Positions 25,879 to 37,375 of a stretch of DNA of 64,000 nt are shown here, piece by piece. The position numbers were made by a program, and so were the translations under genes. A model generated the notes under the pieces. That model searched no databases. It was not told where the DNA came from and saw only the letters and a program-made list of their open reading frames with translations. Source of the DNA: Janthinobacterium lividum (GTDB lineage: Bacteria > Pseudomonadota > Gammaproteobacteria > Burkholderiales > Burkholderiaceae_D); NCBI RefSeq assembly GCF_023509035.1, contig NZ_CP075583.1, forward strand, positions 3,596,001 through 3,660,000, read 5' to 3'. Position 1 is the stretch's first letter. Each line of letters opens with the position of its first letter.

Positions 25879-28656
25879 ATGATAAACAGTCCCGTCCCGG
25901 CCTATGTCTTCGGCCCGTTTCGCCTTTTGCCGCTAGAACGCCTGCTGTTCGAGGGCGACCGCGCGCTGCGCCTGGGCAGCAGGGCCATGGACTTGCTGCT
26001 GGCGCTGCTGGAGCGCGCCGGCGACATCGTCGACAAGCATGAACTGGTGGCCATCGTCTGGCCCAATGCCGTGGTCGATGACGCGACCTTGCGCGTGCAC
26101 CTGGCGGCGCTGCGCAAGGCGCTCGGCGATGGCCGCGATGGCCAGCGCTACATCACCACCATCCCCGGGCGCGGTTACGGCTTCCTGGCGCCGCCGGCGC
26201 ACACGGGCCGGCTGGCGTCCGGTGCGGCGGGCGCCGAGCCGCGGCATAACCTGCCCGTCATGCTGACGCGCATGCTGGGCCGCGCGGAGGTGCTGCAAAC
26301 GATGGCCAATCAGCTGCTGCAATTGCGCTTGCTGTGCATTGCCGGTCCGGGGGGCATCGGCAAGACCACGCTGGCCGTCGTCCTGGCCACGCGCGTGCTG
26401 CGCCGCTATGCCGACGGCGTGTGTTTCGTCGACCTGTCGCCGCTGGAAGAGGGGCGCCTGGTGCCGCTGGCGCTGGCCATGGCGCTGGGGGTGGCGGTGC
26501 CGGCTGGCGACGCCATGCCGATCCTGCTGGCCTACCTGCGCCCGCGCCATATGCTGATCGTGCTCGATAACTGCGAGCACGTGATCGGCGCGGCGGCCAC
26601 GCTGGCCGACGCCTTGCTCAAGGGCGCGCCGTTGCTGCACGTGCTGGCCACCAGCCGCGAGCCGCTGCGCATCACCAGCGAGCAGTTGCAGCGCCTGCCC
26701 GCGCTGGAATTGCCGCCGGCCGACGCCGTGCCCGATGCGGCGGCGGTCCGGCATTTCGCCGCGGTGCAGCTGTTTTGCGAGCGCTGCGCGGCCGTCGATG
26801 ACGCTTTCGTGCTGGCCGATGCCGACGTGCCCGTGGTGGTGGACATCTGCAGGCGGCTCGACGGCATTCCGCTGGCGCTGGAGCTGGCGGCCGGGCGCAT
26901 CGGCCATTTCGGCTTGCACGAATTGCAACGCCAGCTCGACGACCGCTTTCGCCTGCTCACGCGCGGCGCGCGCAACATGCCCTTGCGCCACCAGACCCTG
27001 CGCGCCACGCTGGACTGGAGCTACGGCCTGCTCGACGCGCAAGAGCGCCAGGTGCTGCAGGCGCTGAGCGTGTTCAAGAGCCGTTTTCGCCTGGAGTCGG
27101 CCAGCGTCGTGGCGGGATGCGACGTGTTCGACACGCTGGCCGACCTGGCCGCGAAGTCCCTCGTCAGCATCGAGTTTTGCTGCCAGTACGTGTATTACCG
27201 GCTGCTCGACACCACGCGCGCCTATGCTAGCGCGCAGCTGTCGGCGGGTGGGGACGCGGGCGCCGTGCTGCTGCGCCATGCGCACCATTGCCTGGGCCTG
27301 GCCGCACGCATCGCCGCTGACTGGGAGAGCATGCCGCCGGCCCACTGGAGCGCGCGCTACTGCCGCCATGTCGACGACCTGCGGGCCGCCATCGACTGGG
27401 CCTTCGGCGAGGAGGGCGACGTGGCGCTGGGCGTGGCCCTGACCCTGGCCGCGCAAACCCTGTTTTATCAGCTGTCGCTGATGGATGAATACCGCGTGCG
27501 CGTCGAGCGGGCGCTCGAGCGCATGGCCACGCATGCGCTGGACGACGCCGACAGCGAGATGCAGCTGCATGCCTCGCAGGCGCATCTGCTGCTGCATACG
27601 CAGGGCATCACCGGCACCATGCTGCGTTCGTTCCAGTGCGGCTATGCGCTGGCCATGCGCACGGACGATGGCCGCCGCCGCTTTGAGGCGATTTGCGGCA
27701 TGTGGATCTGCAGCCTGAAGCTGGCCGATTTCCAGGGCGCCGACAGTTACGTAACCCAGCTTGCCATCCTGTGCGACACGCGCGATGACACGGCGATGCG
27801 GCTGGTGCTGGCGCGCATGCGCTCCGTGGGCGAGTATTTGCAGGGACGCTACGCGCAGTCGGCGGCGCTGGCGCGCATGGTGCTCGCGCATCCCGAGGGC
27901 GCGGGGCGGCTCGGCTTCAACAATGCCTTGCTGGCCGACCACCAGGTTTGCCTGCGCGGCACGCTGGCGCGCTGCCTGTGGATGCAGGGCCGTCCCGACG
28001 ACGCCCTGGCTCTGGCGCGCGAGGCGGTGGCGGTGGGCTTCGAGCACAATGGCGTCACGCTGTGCGTGGCGCTGGCCATCAATGCCATTCCCGTCGCCCT
28101 GTGGTGCGGGCAGCGGGGACTGGCGCATGCGTGGACTTGCCTGCTGTGCGAGCACGCCGCCCGCTATGGTTTGCTGTACTGGAGCGCCTGGGGCGCCGCC
28201 TATCAGCGCCTGCTCGATGGGGGCGAGGCGATGACGGAGTTCCCCTGGCCTTCGGTGCGCAGCTGGCCGATACAGGTCGATTTGATGGCCACCCTGCACG
28301 ACGCGGCCGCCGATAGCCAGGCGCTGCGCCGTGCGCGCATGGGCCTGGCGCCGTGGAGCGCGCCGGAGGTGCTGCGGCGCGACGCACACCACCGCTGGCG
28401 GGCGCTGGCGCAAGACGATGCGGCCGGCCTGGAAGCGGTGCGGGTGCAACTGGAGGAAGCGCTGCTGCTGGCCAGGGGGCAGCAAGCGCCGGGCTGGGAA
28501 CTGCGCTGCGCCACCAGCCTGGCGGTCGTGCTGCAGGCGCAAGGCCGCGGCGCTGCCGCGCATGCCGTGCTGGCCCCTGTTCATGCCGGCTACCGGCAGG
28601 GGCGTGAGACCGCGGACGTGATGGCGGCAGCGGCTTTGCTGGCGCAGCTGGCCTGA
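25879..28656 (+). CDS. Winged-helix regulator with NB-ARC/AAA-type ATPase and TPR-like region
   Basis: 925 aa. The N-terminal OmpR/PhoB-type winged helix (about 10-105) has VVDDATLRVHLAALRKAL and the ITTIPGRGYGF wing. A STAND-like ATPase follows with Walker A GPGGIGKTT (about 155-163) and Walker B MLIVLDNCEH. The long C-terminal helical region looks TPR-like. There is no receiver domain or membrane helix, so it is a cytoplasmic ATP-dependent transcription factor whose ligand is unknown. It sits 51 bp after the EAL gene on the same strand and ends 3 bp from the convergent lipase chaperone gene. Confidence 0.82.
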   Translation: MINSPVPAYVFGPFRLLPLERLLFEGDRALRLGSRAMDLLLALLERAGDIVDKHELVAIVWPNAVVDDATLRVHLAALRKALGDGRDGQRYITTIPGRGYGFLAPPAHTGRLASGAAGAEPRHNLPVMLTRMLGRAEVLQTMANQLLQLRLLCIAGPGGIGKTTLAVVLATRVLRRYADGVCFVDLSPLEEGRLVPLALAMALGVAVPAGDAMPILLAYLRPRHMLIVLDNCEHVIGAAATLADALLKGAPLLHVLATSREPLRITSEQLQRLPALELPPADAVPDAAAVRHFAAVQLFCERCAAVDDAFVLADADVPVVVDICRRLDGIPLALELAAGRIGHFGLHELQRQLDDRFRLLTRGARNMPLRHQTLRATLDWSYGLLDAQERQVLQALSVFKSRFRLESASVVAGCDVFDTLADLAAKSLVSIEFCCQYVYYRLLDTTRAYASAQLSAGGDAGAVLLRHAHHCLGLAARIAADWESMPPAHWSARYCRHVDDLRAAIDWAFGEEGDVALGVALTLAAQTLFYQLSLMDEYRVRVERALERMATHALDDADSEMQLHASQAHLLLHTQGITGTMLRSFQCGYALAMRTDDGRRRFEAICGMWICSLKLADFQGADSYVTQLAILCDTRDDTAMRLVLARMRSVGEYLQGRYAQSAALARMVLAHPEGAGRLGFNNALLADHQVCLRGTLARCLWMQGRPDDALALAREAVAVGFEHNGVTLCVALAINAIPVALWCGQRGLAHAWTCLLCEHAARYGLLYWSAWGAAYQRLLDGGEAMTEFPWPSVRSWPIQVDLMATLHDAAADSQALRRARMGLAPWSAPEVLRRDAHHRWRALAQDDAAGLEAVRVQLEEALLLARGQQAPGWELRCATSLAVVLQAQGRGAAAHAVLAPVHAGYRQGRETADVMAAAALLAQLA

Positions 28657-28659
28657 TGG

Positions 28660-29580
28660 CTATTCGTATGCACCCAGCCGGCGCTGTTCCTCCGGCGTGA
28701 AACTGGCGTCGCGCAGCTGCTGCAGGGCTGCCGCATCCTGCGCGCCGCCGGCCAGGCCGGCCTGCTGCGCCTTGAGCGCCTGATAGGCGATGATGCGCTG
28801 CTGCCACTGCGATTCCTCGCGGTCCAGTTCCGCCAGGCGCGCCGCCGCCGCCGGCGTGAACGTGCTGGCGCGCAGGCGGTAGACTTCATTCTCGCCGCCG
28901 CCCTGGGCCCGCAGCGACTTGACGGAGGCGTCCAGCTGCGCCACCTGCAGCGGCGCGTCGCGTGCGGCGCGCTGGGCCGGCGACATTTTCTGGTCCAGCG
29001 CGGCCAGTTGTGCCTGGCGCTGGGCTTCATCGAGCGTCGTGTCGCCGAGTATCGCCATGCGCGCCACGGCATCGTCGTCATACGCGTCGCTGGCGCCGAA
29101 CAGGCCCGCGCTTTCCTCGGGCGTAAAGTAATTGCCGCGCAAGGTGCGCATGGCTTGCAGGCGCGCGCGCGCCGCCAGGGCCGCATCGGCTTGCGCCGGC
29201 AAGGCTTGTCCCGCGCCGGCCAGTGCCTGCTTGTAGGCCAGCCAGGCCCCCAGCAGGCGCTTGGCTTCGCGGGCGGGGACGGGCGCCAGGCGCCGGTCCA
29301 GTTCCGCCTCGATCTGGCTGCGGATGGCGGCCAGCGGCTTTTCACCGAGGCCTGCCAGGTAGTAGTCGAACAGGTGGCCCAGTTCCGCGTCGACCACCAG
29401 TTTGTCGCCGGCGGCCACCGTCACGTTGCCGTCGGGCCGCGTGCCTTCCATCGAGCGCACGAACGCGAACAGGTCCGGTTCCGCCTTTTTCGGCGGCGGA
29501 GCGGGCGGCTCGCCCGGGCGCAGCACCAGGTACAGGGCCAGGGCTGCCAAGCTGGCGCAGATGATCCATTTCGCGTGCAT
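28660..29580 (-). CDS. lifO: Lipase secretion chaperone (foldase, Lif/LipB type)
   Basis: Membrane-anchored periplasmic steric chaperone that folds the co-encoded lipase before type II secretion. 306 aa from the ATG at 29580, which has AAGGAG upstream. The longer frame to 29691 lies within the lipase gene. A single N-terminal anchor (IICASLAALALYLVL) is followed by a Pro-rich linker, then helical repeats with LFDYYLAGLGE, matching the conserved RxxFDY-type foldase motif. It follows the lipase gene after 10 bp. Confidence 0.92.
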   Translation of the reverse strand: MHAKWIICASLAALALYLVLRPGEPPAPPPKKAEPDLFAFVRSMEGTRPDGNVTVAAGDKLVVDAELGHLFDYYLAGLGEKPLAAIRSQIEAELDRRLAPVPAREAKRLLGAWLAYKQALAGAGQALPAQADAALAARARLQAMRTLRGNYFTPEESAGLFGASDAYDDDAVARMAILGDTTLDEAQRQAQLAALDQKMSPAQRAARDAPLQVAQLDASVKSLRAQGGGENEVYRLRASTFTPAAAARLAELDREESQWQQRIIAYQALKAQQAGLAGGAQDAAALQQLRDASFTPEEQRRLGAYE

Positions 29581-29590
29581 GCGCTTCTCC

Positions 29591-30838
<1,248 letters not shown>

Positions 30839-31537
30839 ATGCACTTGTCGACCCATTTTAATTTTGAACAGTTTCAGCAGATGACGCCTTTGAATGGCGA
30901 AAACATCTGGGAATATATTCTTGACCGCCATGCGGAGCGCATCGGCGTCAAACGCCGCAAGCCGGCGCTGGAAAATCTTGAACGCATCTTCGTCGCCACT
31001 TTCCGCCTGGCCAATGACGTGGGCTTCCGCGCCATGAGCTTGCGCGACCTGTGCCGCGAGACCGGGCTGTCGATGGGCGGCCTGTATGGCTACATCACCA
31101 GCAAGGACCAACTGGCCGAAATGATCGAGGACGTGGTGCGCCACGCGACGCAAGCCTTGCCGCTGCTGTTTGCCGACGTGAAGTCGCCGCTGGACCGCCT
31201 GGAAGCGATGATACGCTCGTCGATCTACCTGTCCGAAGTGCTGCAGCCGTGGTTTTATTTTGTCTTCATGGATTCGCGCGTGCTGCAGGTGGAGCAGCGC
31301 AGCATGGCGAAAAATTCCGAACTGTATGTGCAGACCTTGATCGCCGCCACCATCGGCGAAATCGAACCGAAGCCGCAGGGCGATCCCACCTTGCTGGCCG
31401 CGCACTGCCTGGCCCTGTTCCAGGACTGGTACGTGAAACGCTGGAAGTACCGCGCCGCGAAGGTCAATGTCGACGATTTCGCCGATAGCGTAGTCAGCAC
31501 GGTGCGCGGATACCTGAGCATGGTCAAGGCGCCGTAA
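30839..31537 (+). CDS. TetR-family transcriptional regulator
   Basis: 232 aa from ATG 30839; a further in-frame ATG at 30788 would add 17 residues. The helix-turn-helix is seen in FRAMSLRDLCRETGLSMGGLYGYI (about residues 53-76, longer N-terminus than usual), followed by a helical ligand-binding domain with WFYFVFMDSR. It diverges from the lipase operon, which it may control. The ligand could be a fatty acid or acyl compound (inference from context only). Confidence 0.8.
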   Translation: MHLSTHFNFEQFQQMTPLNGENIWEYILDRHAERIGVKRRKPALENLERIFVATFRLANDVGFRAMSLRDLCRETGLSMGGLYGYITSKDQLAEMIEDVVRHATQALPLLFADVKSPLDRLEAMIRSSIYLSEVLQPWFYFVFMDSRVLQVEQRSMAKNSELYVQTLIAATIGEIEPKPQGDPTLLAAHCLALFQDWYVKRWKYRAAKVNVDDFADSVVSTVRGYLSMVKAP

Positions 31538-31552
31538 AAACGTAGCCGAAAA

Positions 31553-31580
31553 AAAAAGCCAAGATCGCTCCTGGCTTTTT
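31553..31580. terminator. Bidirectional terminator between TetR and PBP1A genes
   Basis: AAAAAGCCA and TGGCTTTTT pair around a 10-nt loop with A- and T-runs on both sides, serving the two convergent genes. Confidence 0.85.
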
Positions 31581-31582
31581 CA

Positions 31583-33908
31583 CTAGTTCGTTTCTACCGG
31601 TACTGTCTCCGGCACGGCCGCCGGATCCGTTGGCGTCTCCACGTCCATATCCAGGGTCTTGATCCCGTTCATGTCGATGAATTCGTCATACAACCACTCG
31701 CCATCGACCTGGCTCAGCCCCGCCGGCACGGCGCGCGTGATTTGCGGGCGCGTCGACAAGGCCGTGCGCATGTAGTCGATCCAGATCGGCATGGCCAGGG
31801 TCGAACCGAATTCGCGTCCGCCCAAGGACTTGGGCTCGTCATAGCCCATCCACGCCACGGCCACGATGCCGCCGCCGTAGCCGGCGAACCAGCCGTCGAC
31901 GGCATCGCTGGTGGTACCCGTCTTGCCGGCGATGTCGCTGCGTCCCAGTTTTTTTCGTCGCCGCCGCGCCCGTGCCCGTGCGGGCTACTTCGCGCAGCAT
32001 GCTGTCCATCACGAAGGCGTTGCGCGGGTCCAGCGCCAGGGTCTTGTCGTCGTTTGGCGCGGGCGGCTTGGTCTGCATCAGCACCGCGCCCTTGGCGTCG
32101 ACGATGCGGTCGATCAGATACGGTTCCACCTGGTGGCCGCCATTGGCGAACAGGGCGTAGGCGCCCGCCATCTGCACGGGCGTGACGGAACCCGTGCCCA
32201 GCGCCATGGTGAGGTTGCTGGGCTGGCGGGCCGGGTCAAAACCGAATTTTTCCATGAAGTCGTGCGTATATGACACACCCAGCGCGCGCAAGATGCGCAC
32301 CGAGGCCACGTTCTTCGATTGCGCCAGCGCGTAGCGCATGGTGATGGGGCCGTCGAACTTGAAGTCGTCATTCTGCGGCGCCCACACCTTGCCGCCCGCC
32401 TGCATTTCCAGTGGCACGTCGTTGATCAGGGTGGCCGGCGAAAAGCCTTTTTCCAGCGCCGCCGAATACACGAATGGCTTCATGGCCGAACCGGGCTGGC
32501 GCCAGGCCTGCGTGACGTGGTTGAACTTTTGCAGGTTGTAGTCGAAGCCGCCCACCATGGCGTGGTAGGCGCCCGTTTCCGCGTCCAGCGAGACGAAGGC
32601 GGCGGCCACCAGCGGCACTTGCGTGATGGCCCAGTTGCCCTTGGCATCCTTGCTGATACGGATCACGGCGCCCGGGCGCAGCTTGATGCCGGCGCTCGCC
32701 TTGGCGGAAAGGGCCGGGGCGGCAAAGCGCAAGCCGTCGCCCGTGATGGCCTTGGCGTCGCCGTCGCCCGTGTCGGCCACCACCTTGCCGCTGGCGACTT
32801 CCGTGACGACGGCGGCGATCAGGCCATCGCTGTCCGGGCGTTTTTGCAGCGCCGCGTCGATGGCGTCGTCGCGCTGCTCGGGGTCGATCGGCATGTCGAT
32901 GAAGGTCTCCGGGCCGCGGTAGCCGTGGCGCTGGTCGTAGGCGATGACGTTGCGGCGCGTCGAGGCGTAGGCCGCATCCTGGTCCGCTTTCAGTATCGTC
33001 GTATAGACGCTGATACCCTTGGTGTAGCTGTCTTCCTTGAACTGCGCAAACACGGCCTGGCGCGCCAGTTCGGCCACGTATTCGGCGTGCGTATCGAAAC
33101 CCTGCTTGCCGCGGGTATTGATATGCAGCGGCTGGGCCAGCGCCTGCTGGTACTGGCCTTCGCTGATGTAATCGAGTTCGCGCATGCGTTTCAATACCAG
33201 CTGCTGGCGCGCATGGGCCTTTTTTGGATTGCTGATCGGGTTGTGGCGCGAGGGGTTTTGCGGCAGGCCCGCCAGCATCGCCATTTCCGCGATCGACAGT
33301 TCCGACAAGGGCTTGCCGAAGTAGGTCTGCGCCGCGCTGCCGAAGCCGAACGAGCGCTGGCCCAGGTACATCTGGTTCATGTACAGCTCGAGGATCTGGT
33401 CTTTCGACAGGGCCGACTCGATTTTGAGGGCCAGCATGATTTCATTGAGCTTGCGCGAGGCGACTTTTTCGCGCGTCAGGAAGAAATTGCGCGCCACCTG
33501 CATGGTGATGGTGGAGCCGCCGCCGTGGCCGAAGCCGTGGCGCAGGTTCGACAGCACGGCGCCGCCGGCGCGCACGAAGTCGATGCCGTGGTGTTCGTAG
33601 AAGCGGCCATCCTCGATGGCCAGCAGGGCCTTTTTCATCATTTCCGGCACTTGCGCAATCGGCACGAAGTCGCGGTGCTCTTCGCCGAATTCGCCGATCA
33701 GCACATTATCGGCCGTGTACACGCGCAGCGGTATCTTCGGCTGGTAGTCCGTGATGACGTCCAGCTCGGGCAGGCGCGGGCGCACGTACAGGAACAGGTA
33801 GGCGGCCAGCAGCACGGCTGCGGCCAGCGCGGCGCCGCCGGCGAGGATGAAGCCGCGCACGGTGGCGCGGCGGGAAGGCCAGGGGAATCCGGATCGTTTG
33901 GCAGTCAA
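31583..33908 (-). pseudogene. mrcA: Penicillin-binding protein 1A, frameshifted before the KTG motif
   Basis: Bifunctional peptidoglycan glycosyltransferase/transpeptidase. Membrane anchor (about 18-42), glycosyltransferase motifs EDGRFYEHHGID and GGGSTITMQ, then the transpeptidase SxxK (SAMK) and SxN (SKN). The T7 run at 31949-31955 (A7 in the gene) shifts the frame just before the KTG box, so GKTGTTSDAVDGWF and the end of the protein lie in another frame. Removing one base gives an uninterrupted 774-aa protein ending at 31583. The enzyme is important for the cell wall, which argues for a sequence error. Confidence 0.85.
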
Positions 33909-34069
33909 GGCAGTCTCACATGAGCGTGCAAGGCACGGTGGCAGCGATTATAGACCAATGCGCCAGCGCTTCCTGTGCGGGCGGGGCGGCGGGGCAGGTC
34001 TCCGGGACCGGGTGCAAAAAACCTTTTCATCGAAACGCGGCTGTGCGATAGTCTCGGCTTCAAGAAAAT

Positions 34070-34098
34070 AGCCCGGGCGTCGATCCGGGCTGTTTATT
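34070..34098 (+). terminator. Hairpin in the OPT leader
   Basis: AGCCCGG and CCGGGCT form a perfect 7-bp stem around an 8-nt loop, followed by a T-rich stretch (gtttatttta), ending about 25 bp before the OPT start. It could be an attenuator. No upstream gene on this strand needs a terminator here. Confidence 0.4.
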
Positions 34099-34120
34099 TT
34101 ATACAATTAAGGATTTATTT

Positions 34121-36389
34121 ATGGCAAAAGATGCAATGCCGAGCGCCGTGAAGCCGTATATTCCGGCCGATGCGAAGCTGCCCGAGATGACCTTCCGCGC
34201 CCTGTTCATGGGCGTCATCCTGGGGATGGTCTTTGGCGCCTCCTCGCTGTACCTGGTGCTGAAAGTGGGCCTGACCGTCAGTGCCTCGATTCCCGTCGCC
34301 GTGATCGCTATCACCCTGTTCGGCCTGGCCAAGAAGGTGGGTGGCAAGGATTCGTCGATCCTGGAAAACAGCATCACGCAAACGGCCGGCTCGGCCGGCG
34401 AATCGCTGGCCTTCGGCCTGGGGGTGACCATGCCCGCCATCCTGATCCTGGGCTTCGACCTGGAAATCTCGCGCGTCATGCTGGTCGGTATCCTCGGTGG
34501 CTTGCTGGGCATCCTGATGATGATCCCCATGCGCCGCACCATGATCGTCGACCAGCACAAGGAACTCAAATTCCCCGAAGGCACGGCTTGTGCCGAAGTG
34601 CTGAAGGCGGCCGCCACGGAAGAATCGCGCATCGCCGCCGGCGAAAGCATCGAGAAGGATTCGGCTGCCGCGCTGGACGCCAAGCGCCGCGCCAAGATCA
34701 TCTTCGGCGGTTTCGCCGTCGGCTTGCTGTATAAAGTCTTCAATATCTCGTTCAAGGGCTGGAAGGATACGCCGGGCGTGGAATTTGCCGCACCGCTGAA
34801 GGGCGGCTCCATCGGCGCCGAGATTTCCCCTGAATTGCTGGGCGTAGGCTACATCATCGGCCCGCGCATCGCCGCCACCATGGCGGCCGGCGGCGTGCTG
34901 TCCTACCTGCTCTTGATCCCGATGATCAAGTTCTTCGGCGACAGCCTGACCACCGTGCTCTCGCCGGGCACCAAGTTGATCAGCGAAATGGGCGCCGACG
35001 ACGTGCGCAGCGCCTACGTGCTGTACATCGGCGCGGGGCGCTGTGGCCGCGGGCGGCCTGATTTCGCTGGTGCGCGCCATGCCCATGATCTGGCGCAGCC
35101 TGTCGGCTGGCCTGAAGGGTATCGGCAAGGGCGTCACGAGCAATTCCACCTTGCGCACCGACCAGGATATCCCCCTGAAATGGGTCGTCATCGGCTGCCT
35201 CTCCATCATCGCCGTGATCACCTTCGCCACGCCGCTGCACATGAATTTCCTCGGTGCGCTGCTGATCCTCGTCTTCGGCTTCCTGTTCGCCACCGTGTCG
35301 TCGCGCCTGACGGGCGAAATTGGCTCCTCGTCGAACCCGATCTCCGGCATGGCCGTGGCCACCTTGCTGTTTACTTGTTTGATCTTCCTGATCATGGGCT
35401 GGACGGGCGGGCGTTACTATGTGACGGCCCTGTCGGTGGGCGCCATCGTGTGCATCGCCGCCAGCAATGCGGGCACCACGTCGCAGGATTTGAAAACCGG
35501 TTACCTGGTGGGCGCCACGCCGCGCCTGCAGCAATATGCGATTCTGGCGGGCGCGCTGTCGTCGGCGCTGATTCTTGGTCCGATTTTGTTGAAACTGAAC
35601 GAAGCGAGCACCGTCTACGTGCCGGCTGCACAAGTGGCGCCTGGCCTGACGGTCGATGCGTCGAAACTGACGGTGACGGGCGAGCTGCATGGCCCGCAAG
35701 CCGATACGGACCACAACACGTATAAAGTCTGGCAAAAGACGGATACCGTGGGCGGCCCGGCCGGCAAGTATTTTGTGAAGGAAGATGGCCAACTGGCTTA
35801 CCTGGTCGATCCGGGCATCAATGGCCATTACAGCAAGCGTCCGGACGGCTCGGAAGTGAAGAAGTACGACGCGCCGAAGGCCGTGCTGATGTCCTACATC
35901 ATCAAGGGCATCCTTGACCAGCAATTGCCGTGGACCCTGGTGCTGTTCGGCGTGATGATCGCTGTGGTGCTGGAAATGGCCGGCATCCCGTCGCTGGCGT
36001 TTTCGGTGGGCGTGTATCTGCCGTTGTCGTCCACCTTGCCGATCTTCGTCGGCGGCCTGGTGCGCTGGCTGGCGGACCGCCGCAACAACAAGCTGGAACA
36101 CAACGCCAAACTCAATGAAGAAGAGCGCCAGCTGGCGGGCGACCGCAGTTCGGGCGTGCTGCTCGCTTCCGGCTACATCGCCGGCGGCGCGCTGGCCGGC
36201 ATCATCATTGCGATCACGGCCGGCGTGCTGACGCATTTTGACCAGATGATGGCCGACTGGGCCGAGCACGGCAACCCGTTCTACGCGGGCCTGCATTCGG
36301 ATGCGCTGTCCCTGCTGCCGTATGCGCTCATCATCGTGCTGCTGTATATCGTCGCAAGAGAGAAAAAGGCGGGCAGTCCGCAGGCTTGA
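34121..36389 (+). pseudogene. OPT-family oligopeptide transporter, frameshifted
   Basis: Oligopeptide transporter superfamily integral membrane protein. The first part (34121-35035) has ILGMVFGASSLYLVLKVGLTVSASIPVAVIAI and NSITQTAGSAGES, both typical of the family. A G4 run at 35035-35038 shifts the frame. Removing one G joins AYVLYIGAG to AVAAGGLISLVRAMP and gives a 755-aa protein with about 14 membrane helices ending at 36389. AAGGATT precedes the ATG. Substrate (peptides or metal chelates) cannot be determined. Confidence 0.85.
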
Positions 36390-36408
36390 TGTTGTAGCCA
36401 ACTCAAGG

Positions 36409-36444
36409 AAAACCGCCCGGTGTCATGACGATCCGGGCGGTTTT
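36409..36444. terminator. Bidirectional terminator between OPT and AAC(3)-like genes
   Basis: AAAACCGCCCGG pairs perfectly with CCGGGCGGTTTT around a 12-nt loop, with T-runs on both strands. Confidence 0.9.
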
Positions 36445-36445
36445 T

Positions 36446-37375
36446 TTATGCGCGCCCGATGGGCCGCGCCGCCAGCTGCGCCGCGCTGGCGTAGATCGTC
36501 ACGTTGTCGGACGCCAGCTGGCGCAGGTGCTCGAAAAACGCCTGCGCCGGAATGCACCACGACGCCGCATCGCCCACCTGGCCGTTGGCGCGCAGCCCAG
36601 CGGCGTCAAATTCCCGGTGAAAGTACGCGCGCAGGTCGCCGCGACCGGGATGGTCGATGCGGCGCTGTGCGACGGCGGGATCGAAAGGGCGCACGGGCAC
36701 GACCCAGCGCCGGCCGGCGTGGTCCAGGCAGGCCAGCAGCGCCGGCTTGTCTTCCCACACAGGCACGGGAAAGGCGTCGCCCATGGCGTCTTCGAGCGCA
36801 TGATAGAACGTCACCGGCCCCATGGAAATGCCGAGGCCCAGCACCTTTGCGTGATCGCAGCCGATGAAACGCTGCCAGGGTGAGCCCATGCCGAAGATCG
36901 AGGGCGCACGGTGATGCGCCTCGGTGAGGTCGGCGGCATGGCGGCCCCACGCGGAGACGGAATGGGTGGGGTGGATGCTGCGCCGGACACCGGCGCTGGC
37001 GAGGAAGGCTTCGGGCAGGCGGCCCATGTGCGTGCCATGGCGGCGCGGGTCGAACACATAGTCCGGCATGGTGCAGGTGGCGCGCAGCGTGCCGCCGGGC
37101 AGATAGTAGGTGGGCAGCAGCAGGGTGCCTTGCGGGCCGACGGCGTCCTGCAGGGCGCCTATCACGGCCAGCGCGCCGCCTTCCACGTAGCCCAGGCTTT
37201 TCAGCGATGAATGCACGAACAGCGTATCTCCCTGCGCGATGCCCAGCCGCGCAAGATCGGCCGCCAGGGCGGCGCGCGTCACGTGGGGCGCGTTGTGGCG
37301 CACGTGCCGGGTGCTGGCGGCGCGGCGCCACGTTTCCAGCACGGCCCTGGCGGCCAGCCTGGCCTGTTCAAGCAT
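36446..37375 (-). CDS. AAC(3)-family N-acetyltransferase
   Basis: 309 aa from ATG 37375. Resembles the aminoglycoside 3-N-acetyltransferase fold (acetyl-CoA-dependent). Motifs are LFVHSSLKSLG, GPQGTLLLPTY, PTHSVSAWGRHA and the late GPVTFYHALED. The context, a toroid protein rather than resistance genes, suggests an amino-sugar or other small-molecule substrate rather than antibiotic resistance, as for many chromosomal members. The start overlaps the upstream gene's stop by 8 nt, so the pair is coupled. Confidence 0.82.
   Translation of the reverse strand: MLEQARLAARAVLETWRRAASTRHVRHNAPHVTRAALAADLARLGIAQGDTLFVHSSLKSLGYVEGGALAVIGALQDAVGPQGTLLLPTYYLPGGTLRATCTMPDYVFDPRRHGTHMGRLPEAFLASAGVRRSIHPTHSVSAWGRHAADLTEAHHRAPSIFGMGSPWQRFIGCDHAKVLGLGISMGPVTFYHALEDAMGDAFPVPVWEDKPALLACLDHAGRRWVVPVRPFDPAVAQRRIDHPGRGDLRAYFHREFDAAGLRANGQVGDAASWCIPAQAFFEHLRQLASDNVTIYASAAQLAARPIGRA

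Noticed and set aside
25933..28584. 883-codon open frame on the minus strand opposite the winged-helix ATPase gene
   Set aside because: Same reason: low-complexity composition and no motif, while the plus strand shows winged-helix and Walker motifs.
36446..37375. Acquired aminoglycoside-resistance gene
   Set aside because: No mobile element, composition shift or other resistance genes nearby. It is coupled to a toroid protein and looks like a chromosomal family member.
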